Assembly (NCBI RefSeq): GCF_017329565.1
Contig: NZ_JAFMTT010000003.1
Strand: one strand, 5' to 3'
Length of the DNA stretch: 64,000 bases
Source: Alicyclobacillus mali
Lineage (GTDB): Bacteria; Bacillota; Bacilli; Alicyclobacillales; Alicyclobacillaceae
The position numbers and the translations under genes are program-made. Position 1 is the stretch's first letter; each line of letters starts with the position of its first letter. Shown one piece after another: positions 8,735 through 16,964 of this stretch. The notes under the pieces are model-generated. The model was not told the DNA's origin, did not search any database, and saw only the letters and a program-made list of their open reading frames with translations.

Positions 8735-9178
8735 ATGAAACTGCATGAGCTGAAGCCCGCAGAAGGTTCGAAGCACCGCAAGAAGCGGGTGGGCCGCGGC
8801 ACCAGTTCCGGCCACGGCAAGACGTCCACGCGTGGCTCGAAGGGCCAGTGGGCGAGATCGGGTGGCGGCGTGCGTCCAGGATTCGAAGGTGGTCAGACGC
8901 CGCTGTTCCGACGCTTGCCGAAGCGGGGTTTCACCAATGCCCGGTTCAAAAAGGTGTACGCGACGGTCAACGTGGATCGGCTGAACGTCTTCCCCGCTGG
9001 AACGGTCGTGACGCCGGAGATGTTGCTCGAGCGCCGGATCATTCGCGAACCGCTGGACGGGCTCAAAATTCTCGGCGAGGGCGAGTTGCAGGTGAGCCTG
9101 ACGGTGAAAGCCCACGCGTTCTCATCCTCGGCGAAGGCGAAGATTGAGGCCGCGGGTGGCACCGTCGAGGTGATCTGA
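8735..9178 (+). CDS. rplO: 50S ribosomal protein L15
   Basis: L15 is a late assembly protein with a glycine- and arginine-rich extension. The 147-residue protein begins MKLHELKPAEGSKHRKKRVGRG and has the GFEGGQTPLFRRLPKRGF signature. It precedes secY by a single base, suggesting coupled expression. Confidence 0.97.
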   Translation: MKLHELKPAEGSKHRKKRVGRGTSSGHGKTSTRGSKGQWARSGGGVRPGFEGGQTPLFRRLPKRGFTNARFKKVYATVNVDRLNVFPAGTVVTPEMLLERRIIREPLDGLKILGEGELQVSLTVKAHAFSSSAKAKIEAAGGTVEVI

Positions 9179-9179
9179 C

Positions 9180-10472
9180 GTGTGGCAGGCCATCGCCAAC
9201 TTATGGCGCCTGAAGCACCTGCGCAAACGCATCCTGTTCACGTTGATGGTTCTTGCCGTGTACCGGATTGGAACGTACATTCCGGTGCCCGGCATGAACG
9301 TGAGCGCCCTGAATGCGGGCGCCGGGAACAACGCCCTGTTCAGCTTGCTGAACATGTTCTCCGGCGGCGCATTTTATCGGTTTTCGATCTTCGCGATGAG
9401 TGTCACGCCGTACATCACTGCGTCGATCATCGTGCAATTGTTGCAGTCGGGCGTGATCCCGCGGTTTGAGGAGTGGCAGAAGGAGGGTGAGTCCGGGCGG
9501 CAAAAGCTGACCCAGGTCACCCGCTATCTGACCGTGGCTCTCGGTCTGCTGCAGGCCGCGGGCTTCACGTATATGTTCGCAAAATCGGGACTGCTGCTTC
9601 CCGGGGCGAACAACTGGTGGTCGTACGTCGTGATCGTGGTCACGTTGACGGCCGGAGATACGCTCCTCATGTGGTTCGGCGAGATGATCACGGAGAAGGG
9701 CGTCGGAAACGGCATCTCGCTGCTCATTTTCACAAGCATCCTGTCTCGCTTCTCGACCCTCGGGCAAGAGGTGTACGCGAGCTGGTTCATGAATCAGTCG
9801 GGTCACCTCTTCCTCGGGATTCTGAAGACGCTGATCCTGATCGCGGGGATCGTGGTCATCTTTGCGCTGATCGTGCTCGTTCAGCAGGCGGAGCGAAAAA
9901 TCCCAGTTCAATACGCGAAGCGCGTGGTGGGACGGACGGTCTATTCGGGCCAGCAGTCGTACATCCCCATCAAGTTGCTCGCGGCTGGCGTGATCCCAGT
10001 GATCTTCGCCATCTCGCTCCTGTTTCTGCCCTACACCATCGCGTCGTACTTTCAATCGCATCACTGGGCCGAGTTTATTCTGCGCTACTTGAGCCCGCAG
10101 ACCGGCTGGTTCATGGGCGCAGAAGTGATTCTCATCATCCTGTTCACGTTCTTCTACACGCACGTTCAGATCAACCCGCAGCAGCTGGCAGAGCAGTTGC
10201 AAAAGCACGCGGGCTTCATTCCGGGCGTGCGGCCGGGACACGAAACCGAGGTGTACATCATCAAGGTCATCAACCGAGTCACGGTGTTCGGGTCCGTGTT
10301 TCTGGGTGTGATATCCGTACTGCCGTTCGTTCTTCTGGGCGCCATGAATCTCACCGATTACAACATTCAGGGCACGTCGCTGATCATTCTCGTCGGCGTT
10401 GCGCTGCAGACGATGCAGCAGATGGAAGGCCAGTTGCTCCAGCGCCAGTACCGGGGATTCATCCGCGAGTGA
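9180..10472 (+). CDS. secY: Protein translocase channel subunit SecY
   Basis: The central pore of the Sec translocon in the cytoplasmic membrane. The protein is 430 residues with about ten hydrophobic segments. It begins near LWRLKHLRKRILFTLMVLAVYRIGTYIPVPG and carries the cytosolic loop RKIPVQYAKRVVG that contacts SecA and the ribosome. GTG start immediately after rplO; the only Shine-Dalgarno-like bases (GAGGTG) lie in the rplO 3' end, which suggests re-initiation. Confidence 0.97.
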   Translation: MWQAIANLWRLKHLRKRILFTLMVLAVYRIGTYIPVPGMNVSALNAGAGNNALFSLLNMFSGGAFYRFSIFAMSVTPYITASIIVQLLQSGVIPRFEEWQKEGESGRQKLTQVTRYLTVALGLLQAAGFTYMFAKSGLLLPGANNWWSYVVIVVTLTAGDTLLMWFGEMITEKGVGNGISLLIFTSILSRFSTLGQEVYASWFMNQSGHLFLGILKTLILIAGIVVIFALIVLVQQAERKIPVQYAKRVVGRTVYSGQQSYIPIKLLAAGVIPVIFAISLLFLPYTIASYFQSHHWAEFILRYLSPQTGWFMGAEVILIILFTFFYTHVQINPQQLAEQLQKHAGFIPGVRPGHETEVYIIKVINRVTVFGSVFLGVISVLPFVLLGAMNLTDYNIQGTSLIILVGVALQTMQQMEGQLLQRQYRGFIRE

Positions 10473-10505
10473 CCGGGTGCACTGGTCGCTCGCGCAAGGA
10501 GGAGG

Positions 10506-11162
10506 ATGTCCGTGCAGGTCATTTTGATTGGATTGCCGGGCGCCGGAAAGGGAACGCAGGCCGCGAAAATTCAAGCGGAGTTCGGCATCCCCCACGTTTC
10601 GACGGGAGACATGTTCCGGCAAGCTATTGCTTCAGGGAGCGATCTCGGCCGACAGGTGAAGGCGTATCTCGACTCCGGGCGCTTGGTGCCTGATGAGACC
10701 ACTGTCGCAGTGGTGCGCGACAGGCTGCTGCAACCGGACGCGGAGAAGGGATTCCTTTTGGACGGCTTTCCGCGTACGGTTCCGCAGGCGCGGGCACTCG
10801 ATGATTTGCTGCAGGAACTCGGCAAGCCGCTCGACTGCGTCCTGTACATCCACGTCGATCCTTCGGTCCTGAAGGAACGCTTGACAGGACGGCGCATATG
10901 TCGTTCGTGTGGGGCGACATACCACGTCAAGTTCCAGCCGCCGAAGGTGGAAGGGGTCTGCGACGTGTGCGGCGGCGAACTGTATCAGCGCGCTGACGAC
11001 TCCGAGGAGGCGGTCGCGACGCGGCTTGAGCAGTTTAAGCAGACGGAGCCGCTCATTGCGTACTATGAGGAGCGGGGATTGCTCAAGCGGATCGACGGCG
11101 AGCAGCCGATTGACAAGGTTCACGAGGACGTCGTCGCGGCCCTGAAGCCGTATCAGAGGTGA
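10506..11162 (+). CDS. adk: Adenylate kinase, zinc-containing
   Basis: Converts ATP and AMP to two ADP. The 218-residue protein has the P-loop GLPGAGKGTQ at about residues 9-18, the AMP-binding segment STGDMFRQ and DGFPRT. Its lid carries a four-cysteine zinc site (CRSC and CDVC), as in Gram-positive and thermophilic enzymes. GGAGGAGG precedes the ATG. In Bacillus map follows adk; here the next gene is a KOW protein. Confidence 0.97.
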   Translation: MSVQVILIGLPGAGKGTQAAKIQAEFGIPHVSTGDMFRQAIASGSDLGRQVKAYLDSGRLVPDETTVAVVRDRLLQPDAEKGFLLDGFPRTVPQARALDDLLQELGKPLDCVLYIHVDPSVLKERLTGRRICRSCGATYHVKFQPPKVEGVCDVCGGELYQRADDSEEAVATRLEQFKQTEPLIAYYEERGLLKRIDGEQPIDKVHEDVVAALKPYQR

Positions 11163-11173
11163 AACAGAGCGCG

Positions 11174-11494
11174 ATGGGTGCACCCCGGGAGCTCCCTCCG
11201 ATTGGTTCGTACGTCGAGGTAATTCAAGGCCGTGATGCAGGGCTCGTCGCGGTGGTTCTGGCCCATGAGGGCGATCGATTCCTGCGCATCGCAGACGGCG
11301 ATGTGCGCCGTGTCGAGAAGCCGAAGAAGAAGAACGTGGCCCACATTCGGCGAATCCATCGGATGGCTGACGTTGTTGCCCAGAAGCTGGCGGAGGGTGG
11401 CCGCGTGACGAATGCGGACCTCCGCCATGCGGTGAGAATGTTGATAGAGGCGCAGACGGCAAACGGAGAAGAACGTGAGCAAGGGGGGACATGA
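11174..11494 (+). CDS. KOW-domain RNA-binding protein (L14e-like)
   Basis: A 106-residue protein whose N-terminal half is a KOW/L14e-type SH3 barrel (PIGSYVEVIQGRDAGLVAVVL, about residues 9-29). A basic KPKKKNVAHIRRIH stretch and a helical C-terminus follow. Firmicutes carry a small KOW protein at this spot, before infA. It probably binds rRNA or the ribosome; its exact role is not established here. ATG at 11174 is preferred over GTG 11159, which overlaps the adk stop and the AGAGGTGA site. Confidence 0.8.
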   Translation: MGAPRELPPIGSYVEVIQGRDAGLVAVVLAHEGDRFLRIADGDVRRVEKPKKKNVAHIRRIHRMADVVAQKLAEGGRVTNADLRHAVRMLIEAQTANGEEREQGGT

Positions 11495-11495
11495 G

Positions 11496-11714
11496 ATGGC
11501 AAAGGACGATGTGATTGAGGTCGAAGGCACCGTCATCGAGCCGCTGCCGAACGCGATGTTCCGCGTTGAGTTGGAGAACGGGCACAAGGTGCTGGCACAC
11601 GTGTCGGGGAAGATCAGGATGCACTACATCAAAATCCTCCCGGGCGATCGCGTCACGGTGGAGCTTTCGCCGTACGACCTGACCCGTGGCAGGATTACGT
11701 ACCGCTACAAGTAA
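11496..11714 (+). CDS. infA: Translation initiation factor IF-1
   Basis: IF-1 binds the A site of the small subunit during initiation. The 72-residue S1-like OB fold begins MAKDDVIEVEGTV and has the MHYIKILPGDRV and LSPYDLTRGRITYRYK motifs, exactly the family size. AAGGGGGG precedes the ATG at 11496, and the start overlaps nothing essential in the KOW gene, which ends two bases before. Confidence 0.98.
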   Translation: MAKDDVIEVEGTVIEPLPNAMFRVELENGHKVLAHVSGKIRMHYIKILPGDRVTVELSPYDLTRGRITYRYK

Positions 11715-11739
11715 TGGAGTGCTGGCATTTGCGGAGTCG

Positions 11740-11758
11740 TTGCGGTATGATACCGCAA
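11740..11758 (+). promoter_or_regulatory. Perfect inverted repeat before rpmJ
   Basis: The arms TTGCGGTAT and ATACCGCAA flank a single G, ending just before the GGAGGAGG of rpmJ. As RNA this would be a small tight hairpin. As DNA it contains a TATGAT hexamer (11746-11751) that could be a -10 element with TGGCAT (11723-11728) 17 bases upstream. Function unproven. Confidence 0.35.
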
Positions 11759-11775
11759 GTGGAGGAGGGGTAACC

Positions 11776-11889
11776 GTGAAAGTCCGTCCTTCCGTGAAGC
11801 CCATGTGCGAAAAGTGCAAGGTGATTCGCCGCAAGGGCAACGTGATGGTCATCTGCGAGAACCCGAAACACAAACAGCGCCAAGGCTGA
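11776..11889 (+). CDS. rpmJ: 50S ribosomal protein L36
   Basis: A 37-residue zinc-ribbon protein, MKVRPSVKPMCEKCKVIRRKG, with Cys11, Cys14 and Cys27 plus His32 as the zinc ligands. GTG start at 11776 after GGAGGAGGGG. This is the zinc-dependent form and follows infA as in most bacteria. Confidence 0.96.
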   Translation: MKVRPSVKPMCEKCKVIRRKGNVMVICENPKHKQRQG

Positions 11890-12121
11890 CCATGTGAGCC
11901 GTCACGGCGGGAAACTTGGGGCTTCCACGAAGACAGCGCGGCTGGTCCTTCCACGCGGCCTGCGGCCGCATACGAGATGCGCCCGTGGGTGAGCGTGAAG
12001 GGACTGTCTTCGTGTTTGCATACAAATTCATGGATGAAGGCGCTGGTCTCGACGGAGCGCGCGAGGCGCGGTCCTGTACAAGCCCAGCGTGCACGAAGCA
12101 CATTGGAGGTGTAGTCTCTAC
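11890..12121 (+). promoter_or_regulatory. Structured leader ahead of rpsM (candidate autoregulatory element)
   Basis: A 232-base gap inside an otherwise tight operon. It can fold into one long stem: CACGAAGACAG (11926-11936) pairs perfectly with CTGTCTTCGTG (12004-12014). Inside it, TCCTTC-CACGC (11946-11956) pairs almost fully with GCGTGAAGGGA (11993-12003), and GCGGCC/GGCCGC (11955-11960, 11964-11969) forms a GC hairpin with a 3-base loop. The rpsM Shine-Dalgarno GGAGGTG follows about 90 bases later. A ribosomal-protein leader (for example for S4, encoded downstream) is the likeliest explanation, but this is inference. Confidence 0.55.
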
Positions 12122-12490
12122 ATGGCACGTATTGCCGGCGTCGACTTGCCGCGCGAGAAGCGCGTCGAGATCGGACTGACGTACATCTACGGCATCGGCC
12201 GCACGACCTCGAACAAGATCCTCGCCGCCACGGGCATTGATCCGAACAAGCGCGTGCGGGATCTGACGGAGGACGAGGTCGTTCGTCTGCGCGACGAAAT
12301 TGAGCGCAACTACAAGGTCGAGGGTGATCTCCGCCGCGAAGTGGCGATGAACATCAAGCGGCTCATCGATATCGGCTGTTATCGGGGTATCCGGCACCGC
12401 CGCGGGCTACCGGTTCGCGGTCAGCGGACGAAGACGAACGCGCGCACGCGGAAGGGTCCCCGCCGCACGGTCGCAGGCAAGAAGAAGTAA
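12122..12490 (+). CDS. rpsM: 30S ribosomal protein S13
   Basis: S13 contacts the P-site tRNA and the large subunit. The 122-residue protein starts MARIAGVDLPREKRVEIGL and has RGIRHRRGLPVRGQRTKTNARTRKGPRRT at the C-terminus (conserved). ATG at 12122 follows GGAGGTG. The in-frame start at 12089 would add a non-conserved extension. Confidence 0.97.
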   Translation: MARIAGVDLPREKRVEIGLTYIYGIGRTTSNKILAATGIDPNKRVRDLTEDEVVRLRDEIERNYKVEGDLRREVAMNIKRLIDIGCYRGIRHRRGLPVRGQRTKTNARTRKGPRRTVAGKKK

Positions 12491-12508
12491 TCTCTGGAGG
12501 TGTCATCG

Positions 12509-12925
12509 TTGGCAAACAAGGTCACCAAGCGCCGTGGCTCGTCGACGAGTGCACGCCCGCGCCGCCGAGACCGCAAGAACATCGAGGTGGGCGTGGCCCA
12601 CATCAAGTCGACGTTCAACAATACCATCGTGAGCATCACCGATCCAACCGGAAACGTGATCTCCTGGGCGTCCGCCGGTACCGTGGGCTTCAAAGGATCG
12701 CGCAAGAGCACGCCGTACGCGGCGCAGCTCGCGGCTGAGGCCGCCGCGCGTACCGCGATGGAGCACGGCATGAAGTCGGTTGAGGTGCTCGTGAAGGGGC
12801 CGGGCGCGGGCCGCGAGGCCGCGATTCGCTCGCTTCAGGCGGCCGGGCTCGAAATCACAGGAATTCGAGACGTAACGCCCATTCCGCACAACGGGTGCCG
12901 TCCTCCGAAGCGCCGCCGTGTCTGA
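12509..12925 (+). CDS. rpsK: 30S ribosomal protein S11
   Basis: S11 lies on the platform of the small subunit near the mRNA exit. The TTG at 12509 follows CTGGAGGTG and gives MANKVTKRRGSSTSARPRR, 138 residues. The C-terminal IRDVTPIPHNGCRPPKRRRV is fully conserved. It sits between rpsM and rpsD. Confidence 0.96.
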   Translation: MANKVTKRRGSSTSARPRRRDRKNIEVGVAHIKSTFNNTIVSITDPTGNVISWASAGTVGFKGSRKSTPYAAQLAAEAAARTAMEHGMKSVEVLVKGPGAGREAAIRSLQAAGLEITGIRDVTPIPHNGCRPPKRRRV

Positions 12926-12986
12926 TTGGGCGTCGGATTCTTCGGCTTGAACAGGTATAACAACTATTGGAGGTGTCCATCCTAGA

Positions 12987-13613
12987 ATGGCAAGGTATAC
13001 AGGGCCCGTGTGCCGTCTGTGCCGCCGCGAAGGCATCAAGCTCTACCTGAAGGGTGAGCGGTGCTTCAGCGAGAAATGCGCTGTCGACAAGCGGCCGTAC
13101 GCGCCGGGACAACATGGACAAGGTCGCAAGCGCACCACGGAGTACGGTATGCAGCTTCGCGAGAAGCAAAAGGCTCGCCGTTACTACGGGGTGCTGGAGA
13201 ACCAGTTTGAGCGGTATTACGAGGAGGCCGCGCGCCGTCGCGGGGTCACGGGTGAGACGCTGCTCCAGCTCCTCGAGAGCCGCCTGGACAACGTCGTGTA
13301 TCGCCTGGGCTTTGCGGCGTCCCGTGCAGAGGCTCGCCAGCTGGTGCGCCATGGTCACATTCATGTGAACGGCCATCGCGTGGACATTCCGTCGTTTCTC
13401 GTGAAGGAGGGCGACGTGGTGTCGGTTCGAGAGAAGAGTCGCGATAACGCTCGTCTGAAGGAGCTCGCCGAGCTGATTCCGAGCCGCACCATCCCGGCAT
13501 GGCTTGAACTCGATATCGAAAACTGGACGGCAAAAGTGCTTCGCCGCCCTGCCCGCGACGAGATCGACGCCCCGGTGCAGGAGCAGCAGATTGTCGAGTT
13601 CTACTCGCGTTAA
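12987..13613 (+). CDS. rpsD: 30S ribosomal protein S4
   Basis: S4 starts 16S rRNA assembly and, in many bacteria, represses translation of its own operon. The 208-residue protein has N-terminal cysteines (CRLC and CFSEKC, residues 9-31) forming a zinc site, and the S4 RNA-binding domain (SRAEARQLVRHGHIHVNG) in the C-terminal half. Unlike B. subtilis, where rpsD stands alone, it is in the alpha operon here. Confidence 0.97.
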   Translation: MARYTGPVCRLCRREGIKLYLKGERCFSEKCAVDKRPYAPGQHGQGRKRTTEYGMQLREKQKARRYYGVLENQFERYYEEAARRRGVTGETLLQLLESRLDNVVYRLGFAASRAEARQLVRHGHIHVNGHRVDIPSFLVKEGDVVSVREKSRDNARLKELAELIPSRTIPAWLELDIENWTAKVLRRPARDEIDAPVQEQQIVEFYSR

Positions 13614-13684
13614 TCTGGGGTGAACGCTGGATCGCCTAGCCAGCTCCGAGCGTCGACGAGTACCACTCCCAAGGAGGATTAGGA

Positions 13685-14623
13685 ATGATCGAGATAGAGA
13701 AGCCGCGGATCGAGATTGTGGAACAAACCGGCGACTACGGGAAGTTCGTGTGCGAACCGCTGGAGCGCGGCTACGGGACGACGCTCGGCAACTCACTGCG
13801 CCGCATTTTGCTGTCCTCCATTCCGGGGGCGGCGGTGCGGTCGGTGAAAATCGAGGGCGTGCTGCACGAGTTCTCCACGATTCCTGGTGTCGTCGAGGAT
13901 GTCACGGAGATCATTCTCAATCTCAAACGGCTCTCGTTGAAAATTCATTCCGACGAAGAGAAGACGCTGATCATCGACGCCGTGGGCCCGGGAGTGGTGA
14001 CGGCTGGCGACATCCGCGCGGATTCGGACGTCGACATCATGAATCCTGACCTGCACATCGCGACGCTGACCGAGGGAGCGCGCATCTATATGGAGATGCG
14101 CGCAGGCCGGGGGCGCGGATACGTGCCGGCACACCGCAACAAGCTGGAGGAGCAGGAGATTGGGCTTATTCCCATCGACTCGTTGTACTCGCCCATTTCG
14201 CGTGTGAATTTCTCTGTCGAGAACACGCGCGTGGGTCAGATCACGGACTACGACAAACTGACGCTCGAGGTGTGGACGGACGGAAGCGTGGCGCCGGACG
14301 AGGCCGTCTCGATCGGAGCGAAGATCCTGACGGAACACTTGATGCTGTTTGTCGGTCTGACGGATCGGGCGCGGGACACGGATCTCATGGTCGAGAAGGA
14401 GAATGCGCACAACGACAAGATCCTCGACATGCCAATTGAGGAATTGGACCTGTCAGTGCGCTCCTACAACTGCCTCAAGCGCGCGGGCATCAACACGGTG
14501 GCGGAGCTCTGCGCGAAGTCGGAAGAAGAGATGATGAAGGTCCGCAACCTCGGACGCAAATCGCTCGAGGAAGTGGTCGAGAAGTTGCATGCACTTGGAC
14601 TTAGTCTGCGCAAGGACGACTGA
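13685..14623 (+). CDS. rpoA: RNA polymerase alpha subunit
   Basis: Assembles the polymerase core and contacts activators and UP elements. Residues 1-230 are the dimerising N-terminal domain (RGYGTTLGNSLRRILLSSIPG). After a short acidic linker, residues from about 250 form the alpha-CTD (ELDLSVRSYNCLKRAGINT, then NLGRKSLEEV). Length 312 is close to Bacillus. AAGGAGG precedes the ATG. Confidence 0.98.
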   Translation: MIEIEKPRIEIVEQTGDYGKFVCEPLERGYGTTLGNSLRRILLSSIPGAAVRSVKIEGVLHEFSTIPGVVEDVTEIILNLKRLSLKIHSDEEKTLIIDAVGPGVVTAGDIRADSDVDIMNPDLHIATLTEGARIYMEMRAGRGRGYVPAHRNKLEEQEIGLIPIDSLYSPISRVNFSVENTRVGQITDYDKLTLEVWTDGSVAPDEAVSIGAKILTEHLMLFVGLTDRARDTDLMVEKENAHNDKILDMPIEELDLSVRSYNCLKRAGINTVAELCAKSEEEMMKVRNLGRKSLEEVVEKLHALGLSLRKDD

Positions 14624-14650
14624 GCGATTCGCAGCAAGGGAGGGAGACGT

Positions 14651-15016
14651 ATGGCATATCGCAAGTTGAATCGGACCTCTTCGAGCCGCAAGGCGCTGTT
14701 CCGCAGCCTTGTGACGGATCTGTTACTCTACGAGCGCATTCAGACGACCGAAGCCAAGGCCAAGGAGCTGCGCTCGATTGCGGAGAAGATGATCACGCTG
14801 GCGAAGCGGGGCGACCTGCACTCTCGCCGCCTCGTGGCTCGCTATGTGCGGCGCGAACAGCTGTCGCCGCTCGGCGAGGGTCCGGACGCCATTCAGAAGC
14901 TGTTTGGGGACATCGCGCTGCGGTACAAAGACCGCGACGGCGGGTACACGCGCATCGTAAAAGTGGGCCCGCGCCGCGGCGACGCCGCGCCGATGGTCGT
15001 CATCGAACTCGTGTGA
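14651..15016 (+). CDS. rplQ: 50S ribosomal protein L17
   Basis: L17 sits near the tunnel exit. The 121-residue protein starts MAYRKLNRTSSSRKALFRSL and ends GPRRGDAAPMVVIELV, as in the family. It is the last gene of the alpha operon proper. The following gene is truA; the ecfA1-ecfA2-ecfT genes that separate them in Bacillus are absent. Confidence 0.97.
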   Translation: MAYRKLNRTSSSRKALFRSLVTDLLLYERIQTTEAKAKELRSIAEKMITLAKRGDLHSRRLVARYVRREQLSPLGEGPDAIQKLFGDIALRYKDRDGGYTRIVKVGPRRGDAAPMVVIELV

Positions 15017-15027
15017 GGGTGGGGCTT

Positions 15028-15816
15028 GTGAGCCGTGGGCGCCGCATACGACTCGTGTTGGGCTATGACGGGTCGGGCTTCCACGGCTTTGCCCGTCAAG
15101 AGGGGCTTCGCACGGTGCAGGGCGTGCTCGAGGCCGAACTGCGCCGCATGCTCGGCGTGGAGATTCCCGTCGAAGGCTCTGGCCGCACGGACAGGGGCGT
15201 GCACGCCCGCGCCCAGGTGATTCACTTTGACCTGCCCTATGGCCCGCCTGCGGGCCGCATGGTGCACGTCTTGCGTCGGCGCCTGCCTGCCGATCTGCTG
15301 CCCCGCGCGGCGGACGAGGTGGACAAGGGGTTCCATGCCCGCTTTTCCGTCGTTCGAAAGACCTACCGGTATACGCTTGACTTGGCTCCGCTCCCGGACC
15401 TCTACTGGTATCGGTACAGCTGGCACCTTCCAGAACCGCTCGATCTCGCCGCCATGCAGGACGCGGCGCGCCATCTCCTTGGCGAGCACGATTTCACCTC
15501 GTTCTGTGCGGCCGAAGCGCCGCAGCGAGATAAGGTGCGCCGAATCGATCGCGTCGAGTTTCGGCAGGATGGATGGCGCCTTCACATCGAATTCGAGGGA
15601 AACGGATTTCTGCAGTACATGGTGCGGATCCTGGTCGGGACGCTGGTGAAGGTCGGTCGCGGGAAGGAGCGGCCGGATCGAATTCCGCTGATTATGGAAG
15701 CGCGAGACAGGCGGCTCGCCGGTGAGACGGCACCACCGCACGGCCTGTGCCTGTGGAACGTGGAGTATCCGCCCGAATACGGCGGTAAGGTCATTGATCT
15801 GGATGACGATTTATAA
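15028..15816 (+). CDS. truA: tRNA pseudouridine(38-40) synthase TruA
   Basis: Makes pseudouridine at positions 38-40 of the tRNA anticodon arm. The catalytic aspartate lies in SGRTDRGVHARAQ (about residues 49-61), and the RKTYRY and DFTSFCA motifs are present. GTG at 15028 follows GAGGG and gives 262 residues. The GTG at 15013 overlaps the rplQ stop. The gene is 11 bases after rplQ. Confidence 0.93.
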   Translation: MSRGRRIRLVLGYDGSGFHGFARQEGLRTVQGVLEAELRRMLGVEIPVEGSGRTDRGVHARAQVIHFDLPYGPPAGRMVHVLRRRLPADLLPRAADEVDKGFHARFSVVRKTYRYTLDLAPLPDLYWYRYSWHLPEPLDLAAMQDAARHLLGEHDFTSFCAAEAPQRDKVRRIDRVEFRQDGWRLHIEFEGNGFLQYMVRILVGTLVKVGRGKERPDRIPLIMEARDRRLAGETAPPHGLCLWNVEYPPEYGGKVIDLDDDL

Positions 15817-15831
15817 TAAAATTGTGCAGGT

Positions 15832-15900
15832 ATTTGACCCACTCGATTCCCCCGTTCCATCGGTAGGTCAAATTGCATCGTTCGGAGGGAACGTTGATGC
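15832..15900 (+). promoter_or_regulatory. rplM leader with paired arms and a Shine-Dalgarno hairpin
   Basis: Two RNA elements are visible between truA and rplM. ATTTGACC (15832-15839) is perfectly complementary to GGTCAAAT (15866-15873). Directly after it, GCAT-CGTTC (15875-15883) pairs with GAACG-(3-base bulge)-ATGC (15889-15900), leaving the GGAGG ribosome site as the loop and the start codon ATG in the stem. This fits the L13-type leader known from Bacillus; no covariance check was possible. Confidence 0.6.
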
Positions 15901-16343
15901 GTACGACATACATGGCGAAGCCCGGCTCCGTCGAGCGCAAGTGGTACGTGATTGATGCCACGGGATGGCGCGTGGGCCGCTTGGCGACGCAGATCGCAAT
16001 GATACTGCGAGGAAAGAATAAACCCGAGTTCACGCCGCACGTCGACACGGGAGACTTTGTGATCGTCGTCAACGCGGACAAGGTCGTGTTCACGGGTCGC
16101 AAACTGGATCAGAAGAAGTACTACCGTCACTCCGGTTACCCGGGTGGTCTCAAGGTGACCACGGCGCGCACCATGCTGAATACGCATCCGGAGCGCGTGC
16201 TGTACTATGCCGTGCGCGGCATGTTGCCGCACAACTCGCTCGGCCGTCAGCAGCTGAAGAAGCTCCACATCTACGCAGGGCCCGAGCATCCGCATGCTGC
16301 ACAAAAACCAATTCCGTTCGTACCCGGCGAGACGCGGGAGTAA
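15897..16343 (+). CDS. rplM: 50S ribosomal protein L13
   Basis: L13 is an early assembly protein of the large subunit. ATG at 15897 gives MRTTYMAKPGSVERKWYVID and 148 residues. The motifs GRLATQIAMILRGK and YYAVRGMLPHNSLGR are typical. The longer in-frame start at 15873 would lie inside the leader hairpin. Confidence 0.96.
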   Translation: MRTTYMAKPGSVERKWYVIDATGWRVGRLATQIAMILRGKNKPEFTPHVDTGDFVIVVNADKVVFTGRKLDQKKYYRHSGYPGGLKVTTARTMLNTHPERVLYYAVRGMLPHNSLGRQQLKKLHIYAGPEHPHAAQKPIPFVPGETRE

Positions 16344-16358
16344 AGGAGGGGCTGCAAC

Positions 16359-16751
16359 TTGGCAAGCGTTCAATATTGGGCTGTGGGCCGTCGCAAGACC
16401 TCCGTCGCTCGTGTGCGCCTTCTTCCGGGCGACGGCAAAATCGTGGTGAACAAGCGGCCGATGGACGAGTACTTCGGTCTCGAGTCGCTTAAGCTGATTG
16501 TCAAGCAACCGCTGCTGCTCACCGACACCGTTGGTCAGTATGATGTGCACGTGAACGTTCGCGGCGGCGGGATCTCCGGGCAGGCGGGAGCTATCCGTCA
16601 CGGCATTGCGCGTGCCCTGCTGAAGGTGGATCCGAATCTTCGCTCGCCGCTGAAGCGCGCTGGGCTCTTGACGCGCGATGCGCGCATGAAGGAGCGTAAG
16701 AAGTACGGACTCAAGGCCGCTCGTCGCGCGCCTCAGTTCTCGAAGCGCTGA
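16359..16751 (+). CDS. rpsI: 30S ribosomal protein S9
   Basis: S9's C-terminal arginine reaches the P-site tRNA anticodon. The 130-residue protein starts from TTG after AAAGGAGGGG, reads MASVQYWAVGRRKTSVARV and ends RAPQFSKR, the conserved tail. It is coupled to rplM with a 15-base gap and ends the long ribosomal transcription unit. Confidence 0.97.
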   Translation: MASVQYWAVGRRKTSVARVRLLPGDGKIVVNKRPMDEYFGLESLKLIVKQPLLLTDTVGQYDVHVNVRGGGISGQAGAIRHGIARALLKVDPNLRSPLKRAGLLTRDARMKERKKYGLKAARRAPQFSKR

Positions 16752-16784
16752 CTTGTGCGAAACGCGGCGGCGCGTTGTATTGGA

Positions 16785-16830
16785 GGGCTGTTTCCGCCCA
16801 GCTTTCGCTGGGATGGAAACGGCCCTTTTA
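16785..16830 (+). terminator. Intrinsic terminator after rpsI
   Basis: GGGCTGTTTCC pairs with GGAAACGGCCC around an inner CCCAGC-TTTC-GCTGGG stem, followed by TTTT. A strong rho-independent terminator closing the super-operon. Confidence 0.9.
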
Positions 16831-16964
16831 TGCGTTTGGGCGCTCTGGATCCCAGGTCGACGATGGCTGATGCCGGACCGAAATAGCGGACGCCACCAGT
16901 GCCGAGGACATGATCTCTCCCTCGTCTGCGCACACTGTGGTCAGCGAGTTGCGCCGGGGGAGGC

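Noticed and set aside
15812..15817. A perfect TATAAT before rplM as a promoter
   Set aside because: No acceptable -35 lies 16-18 bases upstream; TTGATC is only 12 bases away. It may be chance in an AT-rich stretch.
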